A stretch of DNA of 38,936 nucleotides, from positions 1 to 38,936 of the forward strand of contig JAJYAG010000048.1 of NCBI GenBank assembly GCA_021779665.1, in the 5' to 3' direction. Made by a program: the position numbers and the translations under genes. Below the pieces are notes generated by a model. That model had not been told where the DNA came from and did no database searches. It was given only the letters and a program-made list of their open reading frames with translations. Origin of the DNA: Bacteroidota bacterium. GTDB taxonomy: Bacteria; Bacteroidota; Bacteroidia; Bacteroidales; JAAUTT01. Of this stretch, positions 10,201-18,443 are shown one piece after another (position 1 is the stretch's first letter; the number at the start of each line of letters is the position of its first letter).

Positions 10201-10760
10201 ACCTTTTCGGGAGAAGAAACATCAATAGTAAAATTGCCATTTGCATCAGAAACAGTACCCATGGTAGTTCCTTCTACAACGACGTTAACCCCTGGCAAGG
10301 GATCGTTTGTTACGCCATCGGTAATAGTTCCCGTAACTTTCAAAGTCTGGTAACCATTTTTATTACCGACATCTGATGAAAGCTTCATCGAAGTTTTTGA
10401 AAGTAGAATAATCTTGTCAATAATACGGTAGTTAATATCTGTTCCCTGCAGCACAAGCCCAAGAATATTGTCAATACTCTCATTTTTTGTACTTATAGAA
10501 ACCTTATCCAATATAACAGACTCAAGATTAGAATCGTAGGCAAATTCAAAAGCAGTTTGTTGCTTAATTGCTCCAATAACTTCACTTAAAGTAGCATCTT
10601 TAAGGTTAAGTGAAATTTTTACTTTTTGTGCATATGAGTCTCCGGCATATACAGAAAAAATGGAACACGTTAATAGTAGTAAACTTAGTTTTGACATGAT
10701 TACAATTTTAAATAAATAATGCTTGTCAATAGCAATACCATTTGTATGCGTTTTTTTCAT
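7260..10760 (-). CDS. SusC-family TonB-dependent transporter with STN domain (pair 1)
   Basis: 1166-residue outer-membrane importer. Order of domains: signal peptide with hydrophobic core at about 23-40, ending near SYAQ (42-45); STN domain 46-122, which contacts a FecR anti-sigma factor; carboxypeptidase-like regulatory domain 141-212; TonB box EEVVVVGYG at 220-228; plug with VVDGYP and SSTAIYGSRGANGVVIINTKKG-type motif (split here); then the barrel to a terminal aromatic, GVNVSF. The STN domain and the position right after sigma 2 and FecR 2 say it both imports and senses its ligand. The start at 10760 gives a 21-residue leader before MSKLSLLLL; the internal ATG at codon 22 is an alternative. 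Paired with susD 1. Confidence 0.97.
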   Translation of the reverse strand: MKKTHTNGIAIDKHYLFKIVIMSKLSLLLLTCSIFSVYAGDSYAQKVKISLNLKDATLSEVIGAIKQQTAFEFAYDSNLESVILDKVSISTKNESIDNILGLVLQGTDINYRIIDKIILLSKTSMKLSSDVGNKNGYQTLKVTGTITDGVTNDPLPGVNVVVEGTTMGTVSDANGNFTIDVSSPEKVLVFSYVGYLTERVTVGGATKLEVRLMPDIKKLEEVVVVGYGSQRKTDLTGSVASVSAENLKERAAISFGEALIGQVAGVQIQQINGAPGGEGLSIRVRGTGSITQTNEPLYVVDGYPMEGGAFRLLNPSDIESMQVLKDASSTAIYGSRGANGVVIINTKKGKTGAPTVNFNMYTGVQQRENTIEMMNRDHYVQWFIDGRNQAWLDAPIINADPDKSPHTINDLNTRRSLYPSSSTQYIIPDGKSGFLYNFLDPASVAQMPDNNWQDILFRNAKMEQYELSMSGGTDKTQYTFSSSYIKQDGISINTDYSRFNFRTSLSSQINKRIQVGLSLNAYVSNGHEQANGKDSPIMYALNLPPIYPLNNPDGTYGSQVRNPEIVAGDVANPIGIAKQNYNLRKRNGWMGTMFAEWEVINNFKYKVSVNGGIAQNKQDQYQPSFVDLDGSKAPRPAQGSNEAWNDLDWVIEQTLTYQKSFGTKHNITALAGYTTQKHTYDHSYGEARGFPNDNIYTLNAGTMYALTSDKSEYSMISYLSRINYSYDNRYLLTATIRSDGSSRFGKNNKWGTFPSLSVGWRINQESFMKNIKSINDLKIRLSYGIAGNNRIGNYSSIGLLSTGFYPTGDALQNIVNPSTMSNDNLGWEKTRQTNLGFDLGLFDNRIRLEADFYDSQSIDLLLNVPVPSITGYSTQMQNVGKVQNRGMEYQLSTKNLTGKFKWSSDFNISFNENKVLEVGPDGRPIYGSAPNANNAFITKPGYPIASFYGYVYKGVFMSQDELDKYPHLPGDKIGDGRYLDVNGDSIMNQNDKDILGSNNPIFSAGFNNNFSYKNFSLSVQFTGVYGVKLFSFFKRMVGIYHGDRNGMIEQLGRWKSPEDPGDGIHFRPTRTPSGWQRDPSSAWVTDASYLRLRNMTLAYDFTESFTNRIKLKGLRLYVTGQNLFTFTKYPGYDPETSSQGDGLAKGGDYLGYPSARSVIFGVNVSF

Positions 10761-10821
10761 ACCTTTGCATAGATTTAATTATTAATACTTTGATGTAGTC
10801 TTTTAATTGAATCATTTTGAA

Positions 10822-10852
10822 ATCGGGGAAATATTGGTACTATTTTCCCGAT
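10822..10852 (-). terminator. Hairpin between FecR 2 and susC 1
   Basis: ATCGGGGAAATA (10822-10833) and TATTTTCCCGAT (10841-10852) form a 12-bp stem with one G-T pair and a 7-base loop. It lies 54 bases after the FecR stop and about 60 bases before the susC start, so it can act as a partial terminator or attenuator that separates low regulator expression from high transporter expression. After the stem the transcript reads UUUC, a weak U-tract. Confidence 0.5.
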
Positions 10853-10905
10853 TCTCCCTTTACCTAAGGTCCCATATGGTTAATGTTTTATTAGCAGTTA
10901 GTTTT

Positions 10906-11892
10906 TTATTTTTGATTAATGTAAATTTCCTTATCACTTATTTTATATTGTATAGGTGCCACGAACTGTAACATTTCCATAACTGTTTCCAGACTCTGTG
11001 ATTTACGGAAAACAAAATTGTAAAAGGCATCGGTTTTGGTGCCAGAATTAACGATAATATTCACTCCATAGATTTCCTGAATTTTTTTAGTAATCTCAGC
11101 TAATCGTGCCTTCTCAAAGGTAAAAAGACCCTGATGCCACGAAGTATATAAGGTAGCATTAACCTGCCTAAGGTCAAGTTTATTTTCAGCCTTATAATAA
11201 ATAGCCATTTGCCCGGGTTGCATTCGGGTTATGTCTTTACCATTGCTGTCGAGTATAGAGACTTTACCGGTAACTAAAGTTGTCAGAATTGCATTGTTAC
11301 ATGATAATGTATTGATGTTAAAGGATGTACCGAGAACCTTTACATGAATAGCACCTGCAGTAACAATAAAAGGTTTTGTTGAGTCCGGGGTAACTTCAAA
11401 ATAAGCCTCGCCTTCGAGAAAAACATTTCGCTCCTTATCCGAAAAAGATAAAGGATATCGAAAAGATGAGTTAGTGTTTAACCATACTTTACTACCATCA
11501 GGCAAAATAACCGAACGAATTGAGTCGGAACTACCAACAATAAGTGTAAAAATTTCAGCATTCTGCTTCCGCTTTAAATGCAGGGTTAGAATTGAAATAG
11601 AAATAATAAAAACGATAAAGGCAGCATATTTTAAAAACTTAATAAAGAAACTACGCTTTTGTTTTTTATTAATATCCTCAATATTATTATAAAACCGACT
11701 AAGAGCAAGATTCATTCTGTCGGTTTGGGAATAAAATTCAATATTCCTAAGTGAAAAAACCTTTTTATAGTTTAATAATAAATTCCTGTTCTCTTCTGAT
11801 GCCTTTAACCATTCAAGTAATTGCTTCTCTTCTTCTGGCGAATAATTTCCTTCTAAATATTTAATTATAAACTCCTCTTTAAACTCTAACAT
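10906..11892 (-). CDS. FecR-family anti-sigma factor 2
   Basis: 328-residue single-pass inner-membrane regulator. A cytoplasmic N-terminal part (1-84) carries the motif IIKYLEGNYSPEEEKQLLEWL that binds the sigma factor, one membrane helix lies at about 85-105 (FLKYAAFIVFIISISILTL), and the periplasmic FecR domain begins near 115 with VILPDGSKVWLNTNSSFRYP at about 128 and EGEAYFEVT near 160. The C-terminal 80 residues resemble an STN-binding fold (ending YKISDKEIYINQK). It would hold ECF sigma 2 inactive until an STN-bearing SusC signals ligand. Gene order sigma, FecR, susC is standard. Spacing to sigma is 93 bases. Confidence 0.95.
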   Translation of the reverse strand: MLEFKEEFIIKYLEGNYSPEEEKQLLEWLKASEENRNLLLNYKKVFSLRNIEFYSQTDRMNLALSRFYNNIEDINKKQKRSFFIKFLKYAAFIVFIISISILTLHLKRKQNAEIFTLIVGSSDSIRSVILPDGSKVWLNTNSSFRYPLSFSDKERNVFLEGEAYFEVTPDSTKPFIVTAGAIHVKVLGTSFNINTLSCNNAILTTLVTGKVSILDSNGKDITRMQPGQMAIYYKAENKLDLRQVNATLYTSWHQGLFTFEKARLAEITKKIQEIYGVNIIVNSGTKTDAFYNFVFRKSQSLETVMEMLQFVAPIQYKISDKEIYINQK

Positions 11893-11985
11893 ATAATTTA
11901 CAGATTTTAAAATATGACAAATAACACCGGAAAAACACCTAAAAGAAATTCACTTTTTTTAACTGCCATTAAAAAATTTTAAAGT

Positions 11986-12582
11986 TTATAAAGTGAAAAA
12001 AAGAAGGATCAATTGGGAATACTTTGCCAATTTAACCCTTAATATTTTCAGTGCATTGTAGACGTGGTTCTCAACAGTACTCAGGGAAACTCTTAATATT
12101 TCAGCTATCTCTCTGTTTTTAAGGCTATGCAGATAGCTTAGCAAAAAGACCTCACGACATTTCGGAGGCAAAGAATCTATTGCATTATTTATGTCCTGGC
12201 TTAACTCGTCCATAAAAAGCTTTCGTATAGAATCGTTCTTATCCGGGTCAAAAATTTTAAATTCGAACTCAAATAGATAGTTTTCAAGTATTTTATGATG
12301 ATAATTTCTTGATTTCTGCAGGTTAATCTGGTTTAAACATCGTTGATAAACAGATCTGAAGAGATAAGCATCCAGCGAAGTATGAATAGTAACAGATCCG
12401 GCTTTTTCCCATAAATAGGCGAACATACCCTGAACTACGTCCTCCGCGGCATCTCTGTCCAGAAACAAGCAGGCATAAGCAGTTAAACGGGAATAGTACT
12501 GTTTAAAAAGGAGTTCAAAAGTTTCCTTGTTTCTTTCCAGTGGTAGCATATTAAGATGGTTGTAGTCCAAAATATCACCCAT
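11986..12582 (-). CDS. ECF RNA polymerase sigma factor 2
   Basis: 198-residue ECF sigma factor. Region 2 spans about 20-90, with FELLFKQYYSRL and DAAEDVVQGMFAYLWEK (44-60); region 4 spans about 138-184, with LPPKCREVFLLSY and the helix-turn-helix NREIAEILRVSLSTVENHV. The protein ends in an odd hydrophobic tail, LILLFFTL. It is expected to direct transcription of the susC 1/susD 1 block when released by FecR 2. It lies 68 bases downstream of the STN-SusC that has no SusD, and no clear promoter motif was seen in that gap, so read-through from that gene is possible. Internal ATG at codon 12 (MLPLERN) is an alternative start. Confidence 0.95.
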   Translation of the reverse strand: MGDILDYNHLNMLPLERNKETFELLFKQYYSRLTAYACLFLDRDAAEDVVQGMFAYLWEKAGSVTIHTSLDAYLFRSVYQRCLNQINLQKSRNYHHKILENYLFEFEFKIFDPDKNDSIRKLFMDELSQDINNAIDSLPPKCREVFLLSYLHSLKNREIAEILRVSLSTVENHVYNALKILRVKLAKYSQLILLFFTL

Positions 12583-12650
12583 AATTTAGTTTATCCTGTC
12601 CTAAATTTTATTTAGATTTCCTGGTTGGCAATAGCAATATTCCCGGAAAT

Positions 12651-15600
12651 TTAAAATGTAGCATAAATGCCCAGGTTCCATGAACGGAGCTGGGGATATT
12701 GGTTTCCCTGCTCGCTGTTTGTTTCAGGGTCCCAATCCATCATCCTATCAAAAGTGAAGAGGTTTGTACCATTAACAAAAAACCTGAGTTTTGAAATATT
12801 CATCTTAGACAATACCTTTTTCCCAAGGCTATAACCTATTTCAACATTTTTAATGCGCAGATAATTCCGTGAAAATAACCAACGTGTAGTTTTCTGATGA
12901 TTATTGGGGTTATATTCAGAATGCAACCGAGGATAGGTAGCATTGTTCCATGTAGTTGGGTCTTCAGGATTATACCTGTCCAAATGACGTTCCATAACTT
13001 TTCCCAGAGCATAGAATTCCCATACAGCGTCCTGCTGAAAGTACATTTGAGCTCCCCCGGCGCCCTGTATCAGTATACTTACATCAAAATTCTTCCTTTC
13101 TGCTCCAAGAGTGATCCCGTAGGAATATTCGGGTATAGCAGACCTGCCAATGGCTCCCGCATCATAATCATCAATTATACCATCTCCATTAAGATCCTTA
13201 TACTTGCAATCGCCAGGATAAACCACACCATAGGCAGGGACAGGGATACCCTGCTTTAGGACAGGATATCCGTTTTCCAAAAGAAGATCTCCCCCTGGGT
13301 CTTTTCTAAAATCGTCGATTGAATACAGACCAATATCAGTCAAACCAAAATGTTGCCCAATTGGCCTATTAACAGCTTTTTGCCACTCATACTTTTTCCC
13401 TTCCTCATCAATTTTAAGAATATGGTTTCTTGCAAAGGTGAAATTCGTTTTGAGATAATAATTCAGACTCTTAAAGTTATTGTTTAACATAAACTCCAGG
13501 TCAATTCCCCGGTTGATAACCTCTCCCAGGTTTTCAGGAGGATTGGTAAGCCCAAAGACAAGAGGTACGGATACTGGTATGAACAGAATATTTTTTCTTT
13601 TTTCATAAAACACATCAAATGAAAATGAAATTGTATTTCCTGCCATTTTAGAATCAAAGCCCAGATTTGACTTTTTTGCCCGTTCCCAGGTTAAATCAGG
13701 GTTCCCTGGAATTCCTTCATAAATACCTCTTTCACCTGACAATCCAGGGTTTTCACCCCAGTAATACCTATAACCATCAGCATTTGGAACATAGAAATAT
13801 TGCTGAACATATAGATATTTGTAGCTCCCCAACTTGTCATTGCCAACCTCACCATAAGAACCTCTAACCTTCAGGACGTTAATAAAATTCACCGAGTTTT
13901 TCCAGAACTTCTCATTTGAAACAATCCATCCCGCAGAAAAGGAAGGAAATAAGCTATACCGGTTCTTTTTGCTGAACTGCATGGAACCATTGTAACCAGT
14001 GTTAAATTCGAATAAATAACGCGATTTGAGTGAATAATTAACTCTTGAAACAAGGCCTGCATACCCGATGGGAATATTGCCATCGACCCAAGACTGGCTT
14101 CTTTGATATAAAATCATAACAGATATATCGTGGTCACCAATCGATTTTGAATAGTTTATTGCAGATTCCATGAAAAACTGACGTGTCGAAGGCCCTTTGG
14201 ATAAACTGATTGTAACATCATCCCGGCGCCGGTTCAAATTATAAGTGCCAAATCTGGTATATTCCCACAGTTCGGGCTTTTCATTTATTACCCTTCTTGA
14301 TGTAAAGGTACTGGTGTATCCAAGTAATGTTCTAAAATCCAATCCTTCTAATATAAAATCGAGTTTATAATTAAGTTTAAAAGCACCTTCAAGAACATTA
14401 TTGTACACCTGCCTATTCCCATAACCAGAAATAAGAGCGTATGGGCTTAGCCTGGTCTCATCAGATTTGCCACCAATTGTACCGTTAGGATTAATATACG
14501 ATTGCCAGTTTGGAGGAAGTCTTCTTATTTTATCAAAAATATCGGTATCGAAATTTGGCTGTAACCTTTTCTGAAACCTGCCATCCAGGTCCAATGACAA
14601 TTGGAGGTTTTTTGTAATAGTAAAATCCAGGTTGGACTTAAAATTATACCTGTCGTAATTCGTGTTTGTGAGATATTTTTTATTACTGAAATCTTTGTAC
14701 AACCCCTCCTGATGCAAGTAGCTGGCAGATATATAATATTTTATCAAATCGTTACCGCCCCTTGAATTGGCATTAACCATTTGCTGTAAAGATGCTTTCT
14801 TAAGAAAGTCGTTATAATAATCATTGTTGGGATGGGTATATGGAGAATCGCCAGTTCGATAATGCTCAAGATCTTTCACGGTATATTCTTCAGTTCGACC
14901 CTCATTACGCAATGCTTCATTTTTAAGTATAGCAAAATTATAAGAATCAAGATATTGAGGAGTCCGAATAGGTTGCTGAACCGCTGTTTGAATAGAAATG
15001 TTAAACTGAGGGGGACCAATAAACCCCCTTTTGGTAGTGATGAGTATAACTCCATTAGCGCCTCTTACACCATAAACAGCAGTAGCCGAAGCGTCTTTCA
15101 AAACCGAAAAAGATTCAATATCTTCAGGATCAAGCTGCTTCCAGTCTGTTTCAAGACCATCAACCAATACCAGTGGATCGGAGGTATTGGTGGTAGATAA
15201 CCCGCGAATGTATATTTTGGAATCATCTTCGCCAGGCTTTCCACTACCCATGATAGTAATAATACCGGCAATACGGCCTGCAAGCGCATTGGACAGATTA
15301 GGTACTGATGATTTTTTCAGGTCTTTGGCTTTTATTTGTGAGATGGCTCCAACAACACTTATTTTCTTTTGAACGCCATATCCTACTACTACAACCTCTT
15401 CAAGAGGGCTAATGTCATCACTCAAGATTACTTCATTTAAACTTTGATTGTTCAAAGTCCTAAGCTCAGTTCGAAAGCCAATCAAAGAAAATTGCAGAAT
15501 TTCTCCTTCCTTTTTAGTATTAATTACAAATATGCCGGCAGAATCGGTGACTGTCCCGCCCGAACTTTCTTTTTTTAGCACAAATACACCGGCAAGCGGT

Positions 15601-15956
15601 TCTCCGTGAACATTTACAACCTTGCCTCTGCTTGTGAGCTGGCTCACGACTGGTTTACTAACCATTTTACTCAATACAACATGCCGGTTTTTAATAGTGT
15701 ATTCGATCTTCTTTGGTTTTAAAAGATTCTCAAGTATCACATGGATATCAGAGCTGCTGAATGAAAAATCTATGGACATACCGGCATCAATATCATCATT
15801 GCTATAGAGAAAAAGATATCCTGATTGTTTTTCAATACTTCTCAGCACATCCTTCAATTGTGCATTCTTGAAATTTAACGATATATTATTATCCTGGCTG
15901 TAAATGGAAAGATGAATAGAAGAAATACCTAACAAAAGCAGAAAGATAAATTTCAT
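12651..15956 (-). CDS. STN-domain SusC-family transporter without a SusD partner
   Basis: 1101-residue outer-membrane TonB-dependent transporter. The start is set at the ATG at 15954-15956, which yields signal peptide MKFIFLLLLGISSIHLSIYS; the open frame extends 8 codons to a TTG at 15980, which I reject. Domains: STN 25-96, regulatory domain 110-185, TonB box EEVVVVGYG 186-194, plug with DASATAVYGVRGANGVILIT, barrel ending GIYATF. Plug and barrel are very close to those of susC 2 (18444-21614), sharing many identical blocks such as YGVRGANGVILITTKRG and HLHQEGLYKDF-like stretches, but susC 2 lacks STN. No susD follows; the next genes are sigma 2 and FecR 2. It may be a dedicated sensor for the ligand of susC 2, signalling to FecR 1 or FecR 2. 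Which one cannot be read. Confidence 0.95.
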   Translation of the reverse strand: MKFIFLLLLGISSIHLSIYSQDNNISLNFKNAQLKDVLRSIEKQSGYLFLYSNDDIDAGMSIDFSFSSSDIHVILENLLKPKKIEYTIKNRHVVLSKMVSKPVVSQLTSRGKVVNVHGEPLAGVFVLKKESSGGTVTDSAGIFVINTKKEGEILQFSLIGFRTELRTLNNQSLNEVILSDDISPLEEVVVVGYGVQKKISVVGAISQIKAKDLKKSSVPNLSNALAGRIAGIITIMGSGKPGEDDSKIYIRGLSTTNTSDPLVLVDGLETDWKQLDPEDIESFSVLKDASATAVYGVRGANGVILITTKRGFIGPPQFNISIQTAVQQPIRTPQYLDSYNFAILKNEALRNEGRTEEYTVKDLEHYRTGDSPYTHPNNDYYNDFLKKASLQQMVNANSRGGNDLIKYYISASYLHQEGLYKDFSNKKYLTNTNYDRYNFKSNLDFTITKNLQLSLDLDGRFQKRLQPNFDTDIFDKIRRLPPNWQSYINPNGTIGGKSDETRLSPYALISGYGNRQVYNNVLEGAFKLNYKLDFILEGLDFRTLLGYTSTFTSRRVINEKPELWEYTRFGTYNLNRRRDDVTISLSKGPSTRQFFMESAINYSKSIGDHDISVMILYQRSQSWVDGNIPIGYAGLVSRVNYSLKSRYLFEFNTGYNGSMQFSKKNRYSLFPSFSAGWIVSNEKFWKNSVNFINVLKVRGSYGEVGNDKLGSYKYLYVQQYFYVPNADGYRYYWGENPGLSGERGIYEGIPGNPDLTWERAKKSNLGFDSKMAGNTISFSFDVFYEKRKNILFIPVSVPLVFGLTNPPENLGEVINRGIDLEFMLNNNFKSLNYYLKTNFTFARNHILKIDEEGKKYEWQKAVNRPIGQHFGLTDIGLYSIDDFRKDPGGDLLLENGYPVLKQGIPVPAYGVVYPGDCKYKDLNGDGIIDDYDAGAIGRSAIPEYSYGITLGAERKNFDVSILIQGAGGAQMYFQQDAVWEFYALGKVMERHLDRYNPEDPTTWNNATYPRLHSEYNPNNHQKTTRWLFSRNYLRIKNVEIGYSLGKKVLSKMNISKLRFFVNGTNLFTFDRMMDWDPETNSEQGNQYPQLRSWNLGIYATF

Positions 15957-16046
15957 TTTCACAAGGAATCTGACAGCCAAATTAATATTTTCTGCAACGC
16001 AAAAATGAATATATAATTAAATTGTCATTTAATAGTAGTAAGTAAG

Positions 16047-16110
16047 AGGCTGTGTAAAAGTCAAAGATTAGAATTGAAGATCCAGTTTCTTTGATCTATT
16101 TACACAACCT
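16047..16110. repeat. 64-base imperfect palindrome, terminator or MITE-like
   Basis: AGGCTGTGTAAA (16047-16058) and TTTACACAACCT (16099-16110) pair with one mismatch; inside them TCAAAGA (16061-16067) pairs with TCTTTGA (about 16088-16094). The structure lies between the lipoprotein stop (16121) and the orphan susC. Position suggests a terminator for block 1, but no T-run follows. The outer ends AGGCTGTGTAAA resemble the terminal repeats of some IS-derived elements, and no target-site duplication is obvious. Either reading is possible. Confidence 0.5.
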
Positions 16111-16120
16111 TCGACGATAA

Positions 16121-16525
16121 TTATTGGGTAATTTTAATAGTAAATATTTTTGAACTTAATTTATTATCATTATCCCAGGCAACAACTTTGACAACTGTTT
16201 CGGATGTAATATCCTTTAAAAGATACTTTAATTTATATACATTTGGAGTCAACCTGAAATCGTTGTAGGTCTGCAACAGTTCCTCGTTTTTTCCTGAAAC
16301 TTTGAAGAGTTTTATTTCTTTAAGTTTCATAGGAGCACTAATCCTGGCCTTTATGGTATCTGCTGTAATTCCGGCCCCTAGCGTAATTTCACTGAAATCG
16401 GCATTTTCAACATCATTATTCTCATAAAACATTATTTCCGGTACAAATTTGTCGAAAAAGGTATCCTTATCACAACCCCAGAAAGCAATCAGGGAAAGAA
16501 ATATTAAAAGTTTAACAGTTTTCAT
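16121..16525 (-). CDS. Small lipoprotein, possible accessory surface glycan-binding protein
   Basis: 134-residue lipoprotein with lipobox FWGC, lipidated C18, then DKDTFFDKFVPE. The rest is short alternating strands (for example ITLGAGITADTIKARIS and TSETVVKVVAWDNDNKLSS), as in a single Ig-like beta sandwich. I do not recognise a family. It lies 30 bases after susD 2 and is the last gene before a large palindrome, so it is the last gene of block 1. In Sus-like loci this slot is often taken by an extra surface glycan-binding protein (SusE/SusF position), but this one is short. Function is inference. Confidence 0.75.
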   Translation of the reverse strand: MKTVKLLIFLSLIAFWGCDKDTFFDKFVPEIMFYENNDVENADFSEITLGAGITADTIKARISAPMKLKEIKLFKVSGKNEELLQTYNDFRLTPNVYKLKYLLKDITSETVVKVVAWDNDNKLSSKIFTIKITQ

Positions 16526-16555
16526 TTATCAACTTTTTTAGTGAATAAAAAATCA

Positions 16556-18424
16556 TTACCAACCAGGGTTTTGAACCATATTGGAATTATTATTGATTTC
16601 GGATTGAGGAATTGCCATCAGGTTATGCTTGGCTTCGAATATTCTCTTTTCCCATACCCTGGTAGAAAATACCAGAGATCCATCCGCTTTTTTAAGAATA
16701 TCGTGTTCGTATACCACTTTTTGAGTTTTTTCACCAATAAGCCACCGGCGAATATCGAAAAACCTATGTTCCTCAAAGGCAAGTTCAATCCGGCGCTCAT
16801 TCCGGATAAACTTCCTCATTTGCGCCTGATCATTTACATTCCAAAAATTCCTGGTAAAAGTAGTTGCAATAATGGGCATGTCTGCTCGTATCCTAATCAG
16901 ATCAAGTACTTTAAATACTTCTGAACGATCTGCTCCGTCGGGCAGATATTCATTAAGCGCTTCCGCATAATTAAGGAGCATTTCAACAAACCTGTAAAGG
17001 GGAAAGCTATGGTTTGTCTGACCGGTGATATTAACATTTAAAGTGACATTTTTGGGATCCATAAATTTACGTAGGAAAACACCGGTATGGGCATACCCGG
17101 TAAGATAATCCCTTCCCACCGAGCCGTCTTCTCCTCTCCAGGTGTTGAAGGTAGCTCCGCCAAATTTTGCCCCATTGTACCAAATGGAATGATAAAATCT
17201 TGAATCTCTGTTCACATATGGATTCTGTGGATTGAAACCCGATAATGGATTTACAAGAAACTGTCCGTTTAAATCTATTAATGGATTACCAAATTCATCT
17301 GTCTGATAAACTGGTATGCCAGTATTGGTTTCGAAGCAAGCAGCATAATTGTATGTCGGGAGGGTGTACGATTTATCACCATCATTTTGCATGGCGCCTG
17401 GAATCTGCCATTTATCAAGTTCGTTCGTCATGTTTTTCTTTGCATAATTCAACATAACTTCACTGTTTACACGTGTTATAAAGACATCGTACCAGCCAAT
17501 GGCTTTCAAAGAACCAGGATAAGTTACTCCCGATCCAAAGAAATTTGTAGCGCCTGTTTTAACATCAAGACTATATACCAAAGCTCCATTTTCATCTTTG
17601 TGGTCCATAACAGCCTTTGCAGCATCAGCGGCTTCCTTCCAGCGATTAATATCGTAATTTCCCCAGCTCCAGGAGCACAGTTCAGTGGGATTACCCAGTG
17701 CATCTTTATTGTTATTAAACAAAGGACTTGCCATTTCAAGAAGAAGGCGAGCTTTCATTGCTTTTGCAACACCACTTGTCATTCGTTCGTAGTCTATCCC
17801 CGTTTGTTTGGCTGGAAGGTGAGCAGCTGCAGTATCGCATTGTGCAAGAATAAAATTCTTCATTTCTTCAAGATTAGCCCTTTTGGAGTACAATTCAGGA
17901 GAATCTCTTTCCAGAACCTTTGTAATAATTGGAACACCGCCATACCAGCGAAATAATTCAGTATAATAATAAGCTCTTAAACATACAGCTTCGTATTTCA
18001 TTCTGGTACGTACTTCAACTGTACTCATATACTGTTCGGGATCAACGGGTACATTGTCTATTTTACTCAGAAATAAATTACAGGCGCGAATAGCCGCATA
18101 ATAATTTGCCCATCTTTTAAATTTATCGGGTAAACTGGTTGGATTATAGGCTCCCACCTGAACCGTATTTACCCAGCCCCACCACGGACGAGCTTCTCCA
18201 TCATCAGTAGCTGCATCCAAATATACATTGTCGTCCCAACCATAAGGCAAACGACGGTAAATATCCGTTAAGAATTCTTTTGTATATTTTGCACTTGAAA
18301 AAACCATATCTTCAGTAAGGTCGCCCGATTCGGCTTTGTCGAGTAAGCTTGCACCATCTTTCTGGCAGGCAGTTAATAGCAAAGAAAATGCTATAAACAG
18401 ATATTTAATTACTGACTTAATCAT
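16556..18424 (-). CDS. SusD/RagB-family lipoprotein (pair 2)
   Basis: 622-residue surface lipoprotein partner of susC 2. Lipobox LLTAC, lipidated C20. SusD signature at the C-terminal part: QMRKFIRNERRIELAFEEHR near 550-569 and FFDIRRWLIGEK just after; end of protein SNMVQNPGW. Starts 19 bases after the susC 2 stop, so the two are translationally close. The protein is about 100 residues longer than susD 1 and shares its C-terminal ending NMVQNPGW with susD 3, so susD 2 and susD 3 belong to one subgroup. Confidence 0.96.
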   Translation of the reverse strand: MIKSVIKYLFIAFSLLLTACQKDGASLLDKAESGDLTEDMVFSSAKYTKEFLTDIYRRLPYGWDDNVYLDAATDDGEARPWWGWVNTVQVGAYNPTSLPDKFKRWANYYAAIRACNLFLSKIDNVPVDPEQYMSTVEVRTRMKYEAVCLRAYYYTELFRWYGGVPIITKVLERDSPELYSKRANLEEMKNFILAQCDTAAAHLPAKQTGIDYERMTSGVAKAMKARLLLEMASPLFNNNKDALGNPTELCSWSWGNYDINRWKEAADAAKAVMDHKDENGALVYSLDVKTGATNFFGSGVTYPGSLKAIGWYDVFITRVNSEVMLNYAKKNMTNELDKWQIPGAMQNDGDKSYTLPTYNYAACFETNTGIPVYQTDEFGNPLIDLNGQFLVNPLSGFNPQNPYVNRDSRFYHSIWYNGAKFGGATFNTWRGEDGSVGRDYLTGYAHTGVFLRKFMDPKNVTLNVNITGQTNHSFPLYRFVEMLLNYAEALNEYLPDGADRSEVFKVLDLIRIRADMPIIATTFTRNFWNVNDQAQMRKFIRNERRIELAFEEHRFFDIRRWLIGEKTQKVVYEHDILKKADGSLVFSTRVWEKRIFEAKHNLMAIPQSEINNNSNMVQNPGW

Positions 18425-18443
18425 ATCGTCAAATTTTAAACTA

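Noticed and set aside
10760-10767. TACCTTTG promoter element on the plus strand
   Set aside because: It overlaps the start of susC 1 on the other strand, its TTTG partner is only 15 bases away, and no plus-strand gene follows.
15957-15980. TTG start of the orphan SusC, eight codons upstream
   Set aside because: An ATG eight codons on directly starts a normal signal peptide.
16047-16110. Complete insertion sequence
   Set aside because: Only 64 bases, no transposase reading frame, no evident target duplication; at most a MITE-like remnant.
17387-17956. 189-codon open frame on the plus strand
   Set aside because: It lies wholly opposite susD 2, has no family signature and an unusual cysteine- and histidine-rich composition typical of antisense frames.
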